Origin: Flavobacterium segetis
Lineage (GTDB): Bacteria > Bacteroidota > Bacteroidia > Flavobacteriales > Flavobacteriaceae
NCBI RefSeq assembly: GCF_900129575.1
Contig: NZ_FQWE01000006.1
Coordinates: 62,001-126,000, forward strand
Direction of reading: 5' to 3'
Length of the DNA: 64,000 nucleotides
A program made the translations under genes and the position numbers. Of this stretch, positions 19,594 through 28,488 are shown piece after piece. Positions within the stretch are counted from its first letter, which is position 1. Every line of letters begins with the position of its first letter. The notes under the pieces are model-generated. The model worked only from the letters and a program-made list of their open reading frames with translations, was not told the origin of the DNA and did not search any database.

Positions 19594-21002
19594 TTGAAAA
19601 AATGCGAAATAGACATAAATTAACCTTTATTTTTTGTTGCGCTATTGCTGATATGGTCGCAATGGTCCTAGGAACTGTAATTTTTTTGAATTTAACAAAC
19701 GAAGTTACAAATAGCTGGAATTCTTTGATCCTTGATAAATTGATCGCAATAGCAGTTTTAAGTTGGTTGTTTTCTGTTACCTACTTTAAATTATATAGAG
19801 TAGACGTTCTTTTTAGTTTAGAAGATTTTTTTCGCAATAGTTGGCGATCGTTTTTTACACAGCGTATTCTTTGGCATAGTTATATTTTTATATTTCATGA
19901 TGATCTGACATCAAGATTTGGGAGCAAAGCAAATTTGTTTTCTTTAAGTTTTTTATTAGTTTATTTTTTACTGTCCAGAGTATTATTTACATTTTTTAGA
20001 GAAAAAAGCAAAGGCTCTTTTTTTAAACCCTATCGAGTTGCTATTTGGGGCTTTAATAAAACAAGTATTGAATTAGCTTCTCATTTAGAAAGTAATTCGT
20101 TTTTTATTGATTTTGTTGGTATTCTCGATGAAAATTCAAAAGAAAATTATATAAACAAGCATGAATTTAACACCGGGCTTTCAGAAGCAATTGAAAATGC
20201 AAATTTGAGCAATATTAATGAACTCTATATTGTTTCTAATCCAGAATTAATAGAAGATTTAAATCATTTCTTTTTGCTTGGTGATAAGCACTGTATGCGT
20301 CTAAAATTTGTTCCTGATTTCTCATTGATTTCGAAAAGGAATTTTAATTCTAGCCATTTAAATAATTTTCATGTAATTAATCCGCGATATGAGCCATTGC
20401 AGAATGCCTATAACAGATTAATTAAACGAGTATTTGATGTTGTTTTTAGCAGTTTAGTACTTATTTTAATAATGTCATGGTTGTACCCTGTAATTGCTTA
20501 TTTCATCAAGAAGCAAAGTAAAGGTCCTGTCCTATTTAAACAGCTGCGAACTGGAATTAAGAATGATTCATTTTACTGTTATAAGTTTCGCAGTATGTAT
20601 ATAAATAATAATGATGAAGGTGAGCAAGCTAAAAAAGAAGATGCAAGAGTAACTCCAATAGGAAAGTTCCTCCGTAGAACAAGCTTAGATGAAATGCCAC
20701 AGTTTATGAATGTGCTAATGGGAGATATGAGTGTTGTGGGACCTCGCCCTCATATGATCAAACATACATTGGATTATATTTGTCATATTGATAATTTTAT
20801 GGTTCGCCATCTTGTAAAGCCCGGTATAACTGGTTTAGCACAAGTTTCTGGTCTGAGAGGCGAAACTAAAAAAGTATCGGATATGAAACGCAGAGTAAGT
20901 ACTGATATACAGTACGTTCAGTCGTGGAGTATAATAAAAGATCTTAAAATTTGCTTTTTAACAATAATAGTAACAATAAAAGGAGATGAAAACGCCTTTT
21001 AA
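19590..21002 (+). CDS. Undecaprenyl-phosphate sugar phosphotransferase (WcaJ-like)
   Basis: 470 residues. The N-terminal half has four to five hydrophobic helices and a CoA-binding-like (Rossmann) segment ([20 protein letters not shown]). The C-terminal bacterial sugar transferase domain carries [54 protein letters not shown] and [15 protein letters not shown]. These are the hallmarks of polyisoprenyl-phosphate hexose-1-P transferases. It starts repeat-unit synthesis by loading a sugar phosphate, probably Glc-1-P or Gal-1-P, onto undecaprenyl phosphate. ATG 19602 is an alternative start. Confidence 0.9.
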   Translation: MIEKMRNRHKLTFIFCCAIADMVAMVLGTVIFLNLTNEVTNSWNSLILDKLIAIAVLSWLFSVTYFKLYRVDVLFSLEDFFRNSWRSFFTQRILWHSYIFIFHDDLTSRFGSKANLFSLSFLLVYFLLSRVLFTFFREKSKGSFFKPYRVAIWGFNKTSIELASHLESNSFFIDFVGILDENSKENYINKHEFNTGLSEAIENANLSNINELYIVSNPELIEDLNHFFLLGDKHCMRLKFVPDFSLISKRNFNSSHLNNFHVINPRYEPLQNAYNRLIKRVFDVVFSSLVLILIMSWLYPVIAYFIKKQSKGPVLFKQLRTGIKNDSFYCYKFRSMYINNNDEGEQAKKEDARVTPIGKFLRRTSLDEMPQFMNVLMGDMSVVGPRPHMIKHTLDYICHIDNFMVRHLVKPGITGLAQVSGLRGETKKVSDMKRRVSTDIQYVQSWSIIKDLKICFLTIIVTIKGDENAF

Positions 21003-21020
21003 ATTTAAAATTTAAAAATT

Positions 21021-21212
21021 ATGGATATTACAAACTACCTTATGGGTTTAGTCACAGGAATTTCTGTGACAGCCTTTCTTGTTGGGAAAGAATTGTATAA
21101 ATATTACACCAGATATACACTCCAAAAGAAGCAATTAGATCGCTTCCTTAAAATGTACGACAAGACTAAAAATATCAAGACATCAGAGACTGCACATTTA
21201 AGAGCTGGATAG
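21021..21212 (+). CDS. Small membrane-anchored protein, unknown
   Basis: 63 residues, 18 bp after the WcaJ-like gene and in the same direction, so probably the last gene of the transcript. An N-terminal hydrophobic helix (YLMGLVTGISVTAFLVG) is followed by a basic cytoplasmic tail (LYKYYTRYTLQKKQLDRFLK) ending in a polar stretch. No recognised domain. The single-pass, basic-tail layout would suit a small partner of the membrane assembly proteins, but this is inference. Confidence 0.6.
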   Translation: MDITNYLMGLVTGISVTAFLVGKELYKYYTRYTLQKKQLDRFLKMYDKTKNIKTSETAHLRAG

Positions 21213-21249
21213 TTGGATTAACTATTTTTTAATTATAATGTTGTAATAA

Positions 21250-21277
21250 AAAAGGAAATTAAAAAAATAGTCCTTTT
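21250..21277 (+). terminator. Weak hairpin after the polysaccharide locus
   Basis: AAAAGGA pairs with TCCTTTT over a 14-nt A-rich loop, with a partly T-rich tail. It lies 38 bp after the last gene of the locus. The long loop and short stem make this only a candidate. Confidence 0.3.
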
Positions 21278-21429
21278 CTACTTTCAATTTTAAATTAGAA
21301 AAGTATTACACGTAATATTTTAAAATTATTGATTCGATAACTTGCAATTACATTTTATTATTAATTTACTTTAATTTTTAATTAAAGTAAATATTTTAAA
21401 ATAAGTTTTAATTACAAATTTCAAATCAT

Positions 21430-21460
21430 AAAAAAAACGCTACAATTACTTGTAGCGTTT
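21430..21460 (-). terminator. Intrinsic terminator of the tRNA-Tyr gene
   Basis: On the minus strand AAACGCTACAA pairs with TTGTAGCGTTT over a 4-nt loop and is followed by a run of eight T. It lies four bases beyond the 3' end of tRNA-Tyr. Confidence 0.85.
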
Positions 21461-21463
21461 TAG

Positions 21464-21544
21464 TGGGGAGAGCAGGATTCGAACCTGCGAAGTTTACACA
21501 GCAGATTTACAGTCTGCCCTCGTTGGCCGCTTGAGTATCTCCCC
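21464..21544 (-). tRNA. tRNA-Tyr (anticodon GTA)
   Basis: The minus strand folds as a class II tRNA: acceptor GGGGAGA/TCTCCCC with discriminator A, a D-arm, anticodon arm GCAGA-CTGTAAA-TCTGC with anticodon GTA, a long variable arm, and T-arm GCAGG-TTCGAAT-CCTGC. CCA is not encoded. A -33/-7 promoter lies 40 bp upstream and a strong hairpin terminator follows. It borders the accessory glycan locus, so it is a plausible recombination boundary, but no attachment repeat was found. Confidence 0.95.
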
Positions 21545-21583
21545 TAAGCCTTTGAGTACAACAACTTGTTGTTGTTAGCGGTG

Positions 21584-21614
21584 CAAATATAGAAACTGTT
21601 TTTGTTTTTGCAAA
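21584..21614 (-). promoter_or_regulatory. Flavobacterial promoter of tRNA-Tyr
   Basis: On the minus strand TTTG (21614-21611), a 19-bp spacer, then TATATTTG (21591-21584) exactly fit the Bacteroidota -33 TTTG / -7 TAnnTTTG consensus. The start point would fall around 21578, giving a leader of about 35 nt that contains the ACAAC/GTTGT inverted repeat at 21559-21574. Confidence 0.85.
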
Positions 21615-21718
21615 CAAAATTTACACTTAATTTTACTATTATTTTTAACGTATTGGTAGTGAATAAAATAAAAAAAATCTCCACTAGGGAGATTTGATTT
21701 TTATAATAAGAGAAGAGT

Positions 21719-22885
21719 TTATTTTGCTAATAGTTCAATAATTTTAGCCCTAAGTGCATCACCTCTCAAATCTTTTGCTACTACATTTCCTGATGCATCA
21801 AGAATAAATGTGGCTGGAATAGATTCTACTTTGTATTGCGCTGCAATCGGCTCATCCCAAAATTTTAAATTTGAAACTTGATTCCAAGTCAACTTATCTT
21901 TTGCAATTGCTTCCTTCCATTTAGACTTGTCTTTATCTAAAGAAACTCCTATAATGTTAAGTCCTTTACTATGTAATTCTTTGTAAATTGCGACAACATT
22001 GGGATTTTCTTGACGACATGGACCACACCAGGAAGCCCAAAAATCTACAATTGTTACTTTTCCTAAACTTTCTTTTAAGGAAATGATTTTACCATCAGGA
22101 TTAGGAGCTGAAAAATCTGCTCTTCACTTACCGTCAGTTGTTGGGGCAGTAGCTCCAACAGCCGCAGGTGCTTTCATTTCCGCAAGTTTAGTTTTAATAG
22201 CCTTACCTGGTTTTGTGTTTTTTAATGATTCATCTAAGCTATTGTATAATTTTTCAGATTTTGAAACATCTGCAGATGGATCATTTAACATACCTTGAAT
22301 TATTAATGCAGAAATAAATGATTTTGGATGAGATTCAGCATAAGTAAGATATTTTGCTTTTGAAGCATTTCCTACTTCTTCTTGTAATGTATTGAATTCT
22401 TTCATCAACCCATTGATAACAGCTGTATCTTTGCTTTGTTGAGCAATATTCATTGTTTCCATGTTTTTAGTTTGAAAATCCATAAGTTTCTTTTGAACTT
22501 TTGTAATTTCCTCATTGAAAGTAACATACTCGTCATTATTATAAGTCCCAGAAACTTTCGATTTTTGAATACTATCTTTATTAATCGCAATAGTTACTTC
22601 ACCATTTTCTAATATGAAAGGTATTTTAGCCTGTGCTCCTTCTAATTGAATTGTATAAAATGTAGGCTCTGTGATTTTACCTTTCATTTCAAATTTTCCG
22701 TTTTCCACCTTCACAGTGTCTTTAGCAAGCAATCCCATACCGTTTTCATCTTGTGTCTCTAAGATGATTGTTTTACCATTTTCAATCCCCGTTGCAGTTC
22801 CTGAAATGATGTACTCGTCTTTGCCAACTTTGTTACAAGAAATTAGAACCACGGCTGCCGAAAGTAATAAAATAATTTTTTTCAT
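21719..22885 (-). pseudogene. DUF4369-thioredoxin (TlpA/ResA-like) lipoprotein gene with in-frame TGA
   Basis: The frame runs 388 codons from ATG 22885 to TAA at 21719-21721 and is broken only by TGA at 22124-22126 (codon 254). Upstream part: lipoprotein signal (VLISCNK, Cys17) and a DUF4369 domain (YIISGTATGIENGKTI, FYTIQLEGAQAKIPFILENG), then a helical region. Downstream part in the same frame: a thioredoxin fold, TIVDFWASWCGPCRQENP with a WCGPC redox pair, then VESIPATFILDASGN with the cis-Pro. The intact protein would be a membrane-attached thiol-disulfide oxidoreductase. A single base change or sequencing error explains the stop. As it stands, translation gives 253 residues without the redox domain. 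Confidence 0.85.
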
Positions 22886-22913
22886 TATTAATTAGTTAAT
22901 TGAGTTAAGAGTG

Positions 22914-22942
22914 CAAAAGTATTTAAATTTATTAAGATACAA
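22914..22942 (-). promoter_or_regulatory. Promoter of the DUF4369-thioredoxin gene
   Basis: Minus strand TTG (22942-22940), an 18-bp spacer and TACTTTTG (22921-22914) match the -33/-7 consensus. The start codon is 29 nt beyond the -7 box, so the interrupted gene still has an intact promoter. Confidence 0.75.
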
Positions 22943-23174
22943 TTATTTTTTAAACTTAAAATTTTGTTATAATTTTCTGTTTAAAAGGATTAATTTTATT
23001 TATTTTAATACAACAGTTAATCAGTTCAAATTATACTTTTATCAGCCTGCTTAACTCATTGAAAATCAATCACTAAGTTATAGTATAAATGATTTGTGAT
23101 ATAAAAATTTTTCGCATCTACTGCAGCTCAATTTATAAAAAAATATAACTCTTTATATTCATTTGTGCACAAAC
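22943..23174. other. Intergenic stretch, nothing recognised
   Basis: AT-rich sequence between the thioredoxin-gene promoter and the terminator at 23175. It has stops in all frames and no repeat or hairpin I would defend. Confidence 0.5.
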
Positions 23175-23201
23175 AAAAAAGCATCCTAATTTAGGATGCT
23201 T
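23175..23201 (-). terminator. Intrinsic terminator after the J-domain/KTSC gene
   Basis: AAGCATCCTAA (23179-23189) and TTAGGATGCTT (23191-23201) are perfectly complementary. On the minus strand the hairpin is followed by six T, 23 bp after the stop of the gene at 23224. Confidence 0.85.
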
Positions 23202-23223
23202 AAATTTTCTTGTTAACAAACAA

Positions 23224-23664
23224 TTAATCTTGGTTGATTGTCTTTCTCCACGTAAATGCATTTAGAATATGTCGTTTTGCAAATCTACCAGGAGATTCTG
23301 CATTTACCATTTTTACATAGGTAGCCTTTGGCACACTAATATATTCGTAAACACTTCCGTTCGAAAAGTTTACAATTAAACGTCCTTCTACAAATTTATA
23401 ATCCGAAATTGTTGACGTAGAAATTGTTTCAGTATACTCCGGTAAGTTTGCTTTTATAGTTTCAGGATTTATACTAACTAGAAAGTGATAAGCCTCAATA
23501 ATTTTTTTACTATTTTCTTCGGCTACTTTTAGTCCTTCATCGTCGCCTTGAAATTTATCGGGATGCGCTTCTTTCATTGCGTTGCGATAAATGGTTTTTA
23601 AATCTTTAAGTTCTGCAGTTTTATCTACATTAAGCAATTTGCGGTATTCAACTATTTTTTTCAT
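23224..23664 (-). CDS. J-domain protein with C-terminal KTSC domain
   Basis: 146 residues. Residues 6-65 form a J domain (YRKLLNVDKTAELKDLKTIY, HPD at residues 34-36, then the IIEAYHFL helix), which would stimulate the ATPase of a DnaK partner. Residues 87-144 match the KTSC fold (YKFVEGRLIVNFSNGSVYEY, VPKATYVKMVNAESPGRFA), a small domain also found near nucleic-acid enzymes. It is monocistronic with its own promoter and terminator. The J-KTSC pairing is known from Bacteroidota annotation, but the client is unknown. Confidence 0.85.
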   Translation of the reverse strand: MKKIVEYRKLLNVDKTAELKDLKTIYRNAMKEAHPDKFQGDDEGLKVAEENSKKIIEAYHFLVSINPETIKANLPEYTETISTSTISDYKFVEGRLIVNFSNGSVYEYISVPKATYVKMVNAESPGRFAKRHILNAFTWRKTINQD

Positions 23665-23734
23665 AAATATGGTAACTACTTGTCTTTTAATATAAAATCA
23701 GTGTAATAAGATTTCAAAATCGACAAATTTTTTG

Positions 23735-23742
23735 CAAAGGTA
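23735..23742 (-). promoter_or_regulatory. -7 box of the J-domain/KTSC gene
   Basis: Minus strand TACCTTTG followed by C matches TAnnTTTG exactly, 70 bp upstream of the start. No clear -33 TTG at the usual distance. Confidence 0.6.
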
Positions 23743-23833
23743 CACTTTTTTTATTTCTAATTATTTTTGTTAAATATAATTTTTAAATAAAAAATTGTAT
23801 TACAATTACAGTAACAATGAAAATCATTTAAAA

Positions 23834-24079
23834 CTATTGCTGCGGCTTATTATTTGCCTTATCAAAATTCTTTGATTTTTTAGGATACTTGTTATAACTA
23901 ATATCACTTGGATTTTCTATTATAGACTTGATCGTGATCCATTCTCCAAGTGCATATTTAGTAGCCATTTTATAATCTAAAAGATATTCACCACAGAAAA
24001 AGTTATTATTTTCATCTTTTTCCATTATTCCAGTAAAAACTCCTTTTTGTAACCTTCTCTCTTCTAATTCTTTAGTCAT
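23834..24079 (-). CDS. Hypothetical protein, 81 residues
   Basis: The frame is open to an ATG at 24121 (95 residues), but a -7 box lies at 24109-24116 inside that extension, so ATG 24079 (MTKELEERRLQKG) is the better start. The protein mixes a charged helix, a beta-like segment (VFTGIMEKDENNNFFCGEYLLDY split by turns) and a polar, Lys/Asn-rich tail (YNKYPKKSKNFDKANNKPQQ). No family recognised. Divergent from the gene at 24172. Confidence 0.6.
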   Translation of the reverse strand: MTKELEERRLQKGVFTGIMEKDENNNFFCGEYLLDYKMATKYALGEWITIKSIIENPSDISYNKYPKKSKNFDKANNKPQQ

Positions 24080-24108
24080 AGTACTATGTATTTTAATAAT
24101 TCTGTCTG

Positions 24109-24116
24109 CAAAGTTA
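24109..24116 (-). promoter_or_regulatory. -7 box for the 81-residue protein gene
   Basis: Minus strand TAACTTTG matches TAnnTTTG. It is 29 bp upstream of ATG 24079, and its position argues against the longer ATG at 24121. Confidence 0.5.
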
Positions 24117-24138
24117 ATCAATTTTTATTCTATTCTTT

Positions 24139-24167
24139 TTGTAATTACTTTGTACTGATTACTTTTG
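24139..24167 (+). promoter_or_regulatory. Promoter directly at the start codon (leaderless type)
   Basis: TTG (24139-24141), an 18-bp spacer and TACTTTTG (24160-24167). Only four bases separate the -7 box from ATG 24172, so transcription would begin at or next to the start codon. Confidence 0.65.
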
Positions 24168-24171
24168 CAAC

Positions 24172-24720
24172 ATGAAAGATATTTTTAGACCAAGCCCTAA
24201 TTCATTTAAACATACTTTTTGTGTTTTCAGTGAAATGCCGATCTCAATCATTGCCGGCTTAAAAGTTCAGTTTGAAAGTAAAGCGGGTAGTAAGTATTAC
24301 TACACTACAGCTGGAATGTATCGAATATCCAACCATTGGGGACGCTTAGCAAATAGTAAATGGCGTTTAGAGCCATTAGAAATAGAATCTGACACAAAAT
24401 TAAAATTGGGTTATGCTTCTTGGGACACATTTTATCCAGACAATACAGTAGAGCAACTTTATTATATTGAAGTGAATTTTGCCAAAAAAACAGTAAAATA
24501 TCAACATAAAAATAATCCTACATATGATCATGAGGCAGTTCTTAGAACCAGTTTCGAGACTACTAAACGAATTAAGCAAATCCGAAATTTATTAAATTTA
24601 ACATCTTGGGCTCAATACTATCAGAGCTATGATATTGAATTTTTAAGAGAAAAAATTATTACAGAATTAATTTACTCGAATAAAACTTTAGAGGAGGTAA
24701 AAAGGATATATACATCATAA
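24172..24720 (+). CDS. Conserved hypothetical protein, 182 residues
   Basis: A soluble protein without signal peptide. The N-terminal half looks beta-rich (TFCVFSEMPISIIAGLKVQF, KYYYTTAGMYRISNHWGRLA, KWRLEPLEI), and a helical C-terminal half follows (SFETTKRIKQIRNLL, IEFLREKIITELIY). Trp and Tyr are frequent. I recognise no named domain. The promoter abuts the start codon, suggesting a leaderless mRNA, and the gene is divergent from a small unknown gene. Confidence 0.7.
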   Translation: MKDIFRPSPNSFKHTFCVFSEMPISIIAGLKVQFESKAGSKYYYTTAGMYRISNHWGRLANSKWRLEPLEIESDTKLKLGYASWDTFYPDNTVEQLYYIEVNFAKKTVKYQHKNNPTYDHEAVLRTSFETTKRIKQIRNLLNLTSWAQYYQSYDIEFLREKIITELIYSNKTLEEVKRIYTS

Positions 24721-24748
24721 TTTTTTTTATTCTCAACTTAAGCAGTCT

Positions 24749-25144
24749 TTAATGATTATGTGCAATTAACTCAAGGTCATTTAATGTTAAAGGCTTGGAC
24801 AGGTAACCTAAAATATTAAAGTAAGTTTTCGACTTGTTTTTATCTTCTACTGCAATTGATGAGCTAACTATATAAACAGCAATATCTTTTAGATATCTAG
24901 ACTCTAACTTGATTATTTCCTCCATAAATTCCCAACCATCCATTATTGGCATGTTGATGTCTAATAAAATTATATCTGGTAAGCTTGCTCCTTTTTCAAT
25001 AGCTGCAAATAAGTTGTCAAACGCTTCCTGTCCATTTTTAAAGGAAGAAATTTTTGAAAACAATTCTGATCTCTGAATTATTTTTTTTGCAATAATTTGA
25101 TAAATGCCATCATCATCAATTATCCAGATTTCTTTTTTTAGCAT
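24749..25144 (-). CDS. Single-domain response regulator (receiver only)
   Basis: 131 residues, a CheY-like receiver with nothing attached. Acidic pair IWIIDDDG (residues 10-12), phosphoacceptor Asp62 in ILLDINMPIMDGWEF, Ser/Thr switch in VYIVSSS, and Lys117 in YLSKPLT. The start overlaps the end of the kinase gene by 7 bp, so the two are co-translated. The lack of an output domain means it signals by protein contact or as a phosphate shuttle. Confidence 0.92.
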   Translation of the reverse strand: MLKKEIWIIDDDGIYQIIAKKIIQRSELFSKISSFKNGQEAFDNLFAAIEKGASLPDIILLDINMPIMDGWEFMEEIIKLESRYLKDIAVYIVSSSIAVEDKNKSKTYFNILGYLSKPLTLNDLELIAHNH

Positions 25145-27984
25145 CGAATAAAAATTTTGAATGTTGTTCCAATATCGGGCTCGCTTTCAACGGTAATAGA
25201 TCCTCCCATAGCATCAATTTGATTTTTTGTAATAAACAGTCCTATTCCTTTAGAATCGACATGGTTCGTGAACGTTTTGTACATCCCAAAAATTTTATCT
25301 GCATTTTTCACAAGGTCAATTCCTATGCCATTATCAGAAATTTTTAAAATTTTAAAATTATCTTCATAACTTAAGCTTAGACAAATTACAGGTTTGCGGG
25401 AAGGATGACGATAACGAATGGAGTTAGAAATAATATTGTATAAGACACTTTCTAAATACGCTGGATTATAATTAATGACACAATTTTCGGGAATTTTATT
25501 TATTATCTCTACATTATTACTGTGTATTTGCTTACACAATACATTAATTACCACATTGATATATTGAAATAAATATAATGGTTCTGAGGATAGGTTAATA
25601 TTTGTTCTAATATTTATGACTTCATTTAAGTGCAGCATGGTCTCAGTAAGTGAGTTAGAAACTGTTTTTAATAGTTGAATCATTTCCTCTCTTTCATGCT
25701 CAGATTTTGATGATTCTATAAGCTCAACAATAGATGCAATATTGCTAGTGTGTGATCTTAAATTATGCGAAACAATATAGGAAAAATTTAAGAGTCTTTT
25801 GTTTTGTTCAGAGACTAATTCAAATGAAGCATTTAAGTCTTTCTCAGCTTCTTTATTTTTAGTTATATCAATCATTATACCTCGTAAATTTGTAGGCCTA
25901 CCATCCTCGATAATAATGTTTACTATATCTCTTAGCCAAACTATTGAGCCGTCTTTAGCAAACATTCGATATTCAAAATTATGGTTTATCATTCCGGTAT
26001 TTTGTATATCGTAATAATTTTGAATATATTTTCTATCATCCTCGTAAATATGATCCATCCAAAAATTTGGTGATTTCAACCATTCTTCGGGAGTATATCC
26101 TAATATTTTTTCTACTTTTTGACTTATAAAATTAAAATTAAAGGTCTGAATATCGCATTCCCAAACAATACCATCTACAGTATCAATAAGCGATTGTACA
26201 CGCAATTTTGATTCAATAATAGTTTTTTCTGAGTTTTTTCGATCTGTGATATCTTCCGTAGAAATAATTATCCTTTCCAATGAATTTTCATAACCTTTGA
26301 TTGCACTCCATCTAAAATCGACATCGCGATAATCGCCGTGGGTGGTTTTTATCTTAGTATCAAAATTAACAAATGGAATACCTTGCGTAATTGCTATTAT
26401 GATTTTTAAAAAGTCTGATATGGCAACTTCATCAATAATTTGATACAACCCTGATGTAATTTCCTTTTTAGTCTTAGATTTATATAAAACTAAACTCATG
26501 TTATTAATATCAATAATTTTTACCAAGTTTATGCAGTTCCTTGCAACATTTGGATTATTTGATAAAAACTGATTAACTTCAGCAATAGGCTTAGCAATTA
26601 AATCGAGATCAGTAAGATAAGTTTTAACATGAGAAAAATCCTCTTCCCATAAAGGAATAGGGGAGTCCTCGAATAAACTTTTGAATCTAGCTTCGCTTTT
26701 TATAATTAGTTTTTCATTTTCTTTTTTTTCAGAAATGTCCTCAATAATAGCAATATGTTTACTGAAAGATTTATCACTTTTAAGTACTGGTGAAACCGTA
26801 AGATTAACCCAAATAGTATGGCCAAGTTTGGTAATTAACCTTTTCTCCATAACGTAATTTTTGATTTCGCCATTTTTTAATTGTTTAAAATAGAATAAAT
26901 CTTGTTCTAAATCATCTGGATGAGTGATATTTTGAAAATTTAAATTTCTCATTTCATCTTGACTGTATTCTACTAAATGACAATACTGATTATTAATCTC
27001 AATAAATTTTCCTGTGTGAGAGCAAATATGAGCGATTCCTACCGCTGCTTGATCAAAAATAGCTCGAAATTTAATTTCTGAACTTAATATTTTTTCTGCC
27101 TGAACTTTCACTAACGATCGTAATTTCTTCGGCATTAATAAGAGAGTAGTTATCAAAAAACCAAATAAGGCAGAGAGAAGTATGCCTACCATTGCGGGAA
27201 ATATAATTTCGGCTGTCAAATATTTATGCTTTTTAGCCACAATATAAAGTTTCCAGTCTCCATCGGGAATTTTTGTAGAAACACTGTAATGATCGGAAAA
27301 ATTAGTTTTGTTATTAAGAAAAAATATCTCTTTTTGATCGTCTAATTGAAATTTGGAAAACTGAAAAAAATATTTTGAATTATCTACATTTTCTATTCCT
27401 GATGATTGTAATAGCTTGTTTAATTTGATAATAATTGAGGAAAAGCCCCAAAACTTATCATTTTTAAAGACGGGAAACCTTCCAATAATTCCAACACCTC
27501 CTTGTTTTAATTTATCAGGACCTGCAAAATACATTTTTTGTGTTGAAATAGATTTTAATGCGTCTTTTTTAGTAGTTGAATATGTTAAAAGATTTAAATT
27601 TAGAGCAGCTTCGTTACCCTTCAAAGGATAAATGTATTTTAAAATTCCTTCTGGAGATAATTGTACTGCATCTATTGTAGGATTTGACAGTAATAAACTA
27701 TTTGCAATTTTTTCAAAGTTTTGAGGTTTACCGGTAGCATCAATTATAAGCGCTAAAGTAAGAGTGGTGGTATAACAATTTTTTAATGAATGCTCAATAT
27801 TTTGTCGTACCACTTGCAAAATAGTATTCATTTCCCGCTGCTCATTTTCTTGATTGAGTTTATACAGTTGAAAAACTGTAAAACCGACAGTCCAGCTTAA
27901 AAATAAGAATATTAGAAATCCTGTTGATTTAGGCCTGCGGAAAAACCATTTCATAAATTTGCTGTGTGTTATTTCCGACCTCAT
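25138..27984 (-). CDS. Membrane sensor histidine kinase, CHASE-PAS-HK
   Basis: 948 residues. TM1 around residues 19-39, an extracytoplasmic CHASE-like sensor (about 60-250; LALIIDATGKPQNFEKIANS, GVGIIGRFPVFKN) and TM2 (IIFPAMVGILLSALFGFLIT). At least three PAS domains follow, with PAC ends (HIAIIEDISEKKEN, RIIISTEDITDRKNS, LRGIMIDITKNKEA). The kinase core has the H-box SHNLRSHTSNI (His740), the N-box in NIISNSIRYRH, and G-boxes ISDNGIGIDL and GIGLFITKNQIDAMGG. The H-box form is usual for Bacteroidota kinases of this class. The partner is the receiver encoded immediately after. The ligand is unknown. Confidence 0.9.
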   Translation of the reverse strand: MRSEITHSKFMKWFFRRPKSTGFLIFLFLSWTVGFTVFQLYKLNQENEQREMNTILQVVRQNIEHSLKNCYTTTLTLALIIDATGKPQNFEKIANSLLLSNPTIDAVQLSPEGILKYIYPLKGNEAALNLNLLTYSTTKKDALKSISTQKMYFAGPDKLKQGGVGIIGRFPVFKNDKFWGFSSIIIKLNKLLQSSGIENVDNSKYFFQFSKFQLDDQKEIFFLNNKTNFSDHYSVSTKIPDGDWKLYIVAKKHKYLTAEIIFPAMVGILLSALFGFLITTLLLMPKKLRSLVKVQAEKILSSEIKFRAIFDQAAVGIAHICSHTGKFIEINNQYCHLVEYSQDEMRNLNFQNITHPDDLEQDLFYFKQLKNGEIKNYVMEKRLITKLGHTIWVNLTVSPVLKSDKSFSKHIAIIEDISEKKENEKLIIKSEARFKSLFEDSPIPLWEEDFSHVKTYLTDLDLIAKPIAEVNQFLSNNPNVARNCINLVKIIDINNMSLVLYKSKTKKEITSGLYQIIDEVAISDFLKIIIAITQGIPFVNFDTKIKTTHGDYRDVDFRWSAIKGYENSLERIIISTEDITDRKNSEKTIIESKLRVQSLIDTVDGIVWECDIQTFNFNFISQKVEKILGYTPEEWLKSPNFWMDHIYEDDRKYIQNYYDIQNTGMINHNFEYRMFAKDGSIVWLRDIVNIIIEDGRPTNLRGIMIDITKNKEAEKDLNASFELVSEQNKRLLNFSYIVSHNLRSHTSNIASIVELIESSKSEHEREEMIQLLKTVSNSLTETMLHLNEVINIRTNINLSSEPLYLFQYINVVINVLCKQIHSNNVEIINKIPENCVINYNPAYLESVLYNIISNSIRYRHPSRKPVICLSLSYEDNFKILKISDNGIGIDLVKNADKIFGMYKTFTNHVDSKGIGLFITKNQIDAMGGSITVESEPDIGTTFKIFIRC

Positions 27985-28327
27985 TTATTAAAAAGTTAAT
28001 TGTAGAAAAAAAGCCTGTCAATAAATATAGAAAAAATATTTTAAAAAGTAAAATTTATATTAGAAAAAGTAAAATTACTTACTTTAACCTAACGTTTGCT
28101 TGGGCATTATCTATAAAGTTGTATTGTTTTTATGAAGCAAAATTATTGTTTACACACATCTTTTTAGCGTGCCCAATAAATTATTTTCAAATGTTTTAGT
28201 AAAAAAACAAGTTATAACAGAATAGAGAACTAACAAATTTATATTTATTTGAATTTTTTTTTAAAATTTCATTAATATCGCGAACTTTGCACCAAAACAA
28301 CCTTGATAAACAATAAATTTAAATAGT

Positions 28328-28480
28328 ATGGGACGAAATAATGAACGAAATATAAAAAAGCATAACGACAAATTACATAAAGCTCAAGACAAAGTGAAAG
28401 AAGCAGAGGTAATTCGTAAAGAAAAATTGAAGCAAATTGTAAAGAAGTTTAATGAAAATAATAGTACTAAGAATAGCTAA
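28328..28480 (+). CDS. Small charged protein, 50 residues
   Basis: ATG 28328 to TAA 28480. The protein is almost entirely charged helix (MGRNNERNIKKHNDKLHKAQ, then KVKEAEVIRKEKLKQIVKKF and an Asn/Ser tail), likely a coiled coil or nucleic-acid-contacting helix. The next gene starts 8 bp downstream in the same direction and is also a short helical protein, so the two probably form an operon. Function unknown. Confidence 0.55.
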   Translation: MGRNNERNIKKHNDKLHKAQDKVKEAEVIRKEKLKQIVKKFNENNSTKNS

Positions 28481-28488
28481 AATACTGT

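Noticed and set aside
21464..21544. tRNA-Tyr as a proven integration site of the polysaccharide locus
   Set aside because: It borders the locus, but no attachment repeat or integrase was found, so only a position note is justified.
28041..28095. Direct repeat of an AAAAGTAAAATT-type 12-mer upstream of the kinase gene
   Set aside because: AT-rich short repeat expected by chance in this composition; no palindrome or promoter association that I could defend.
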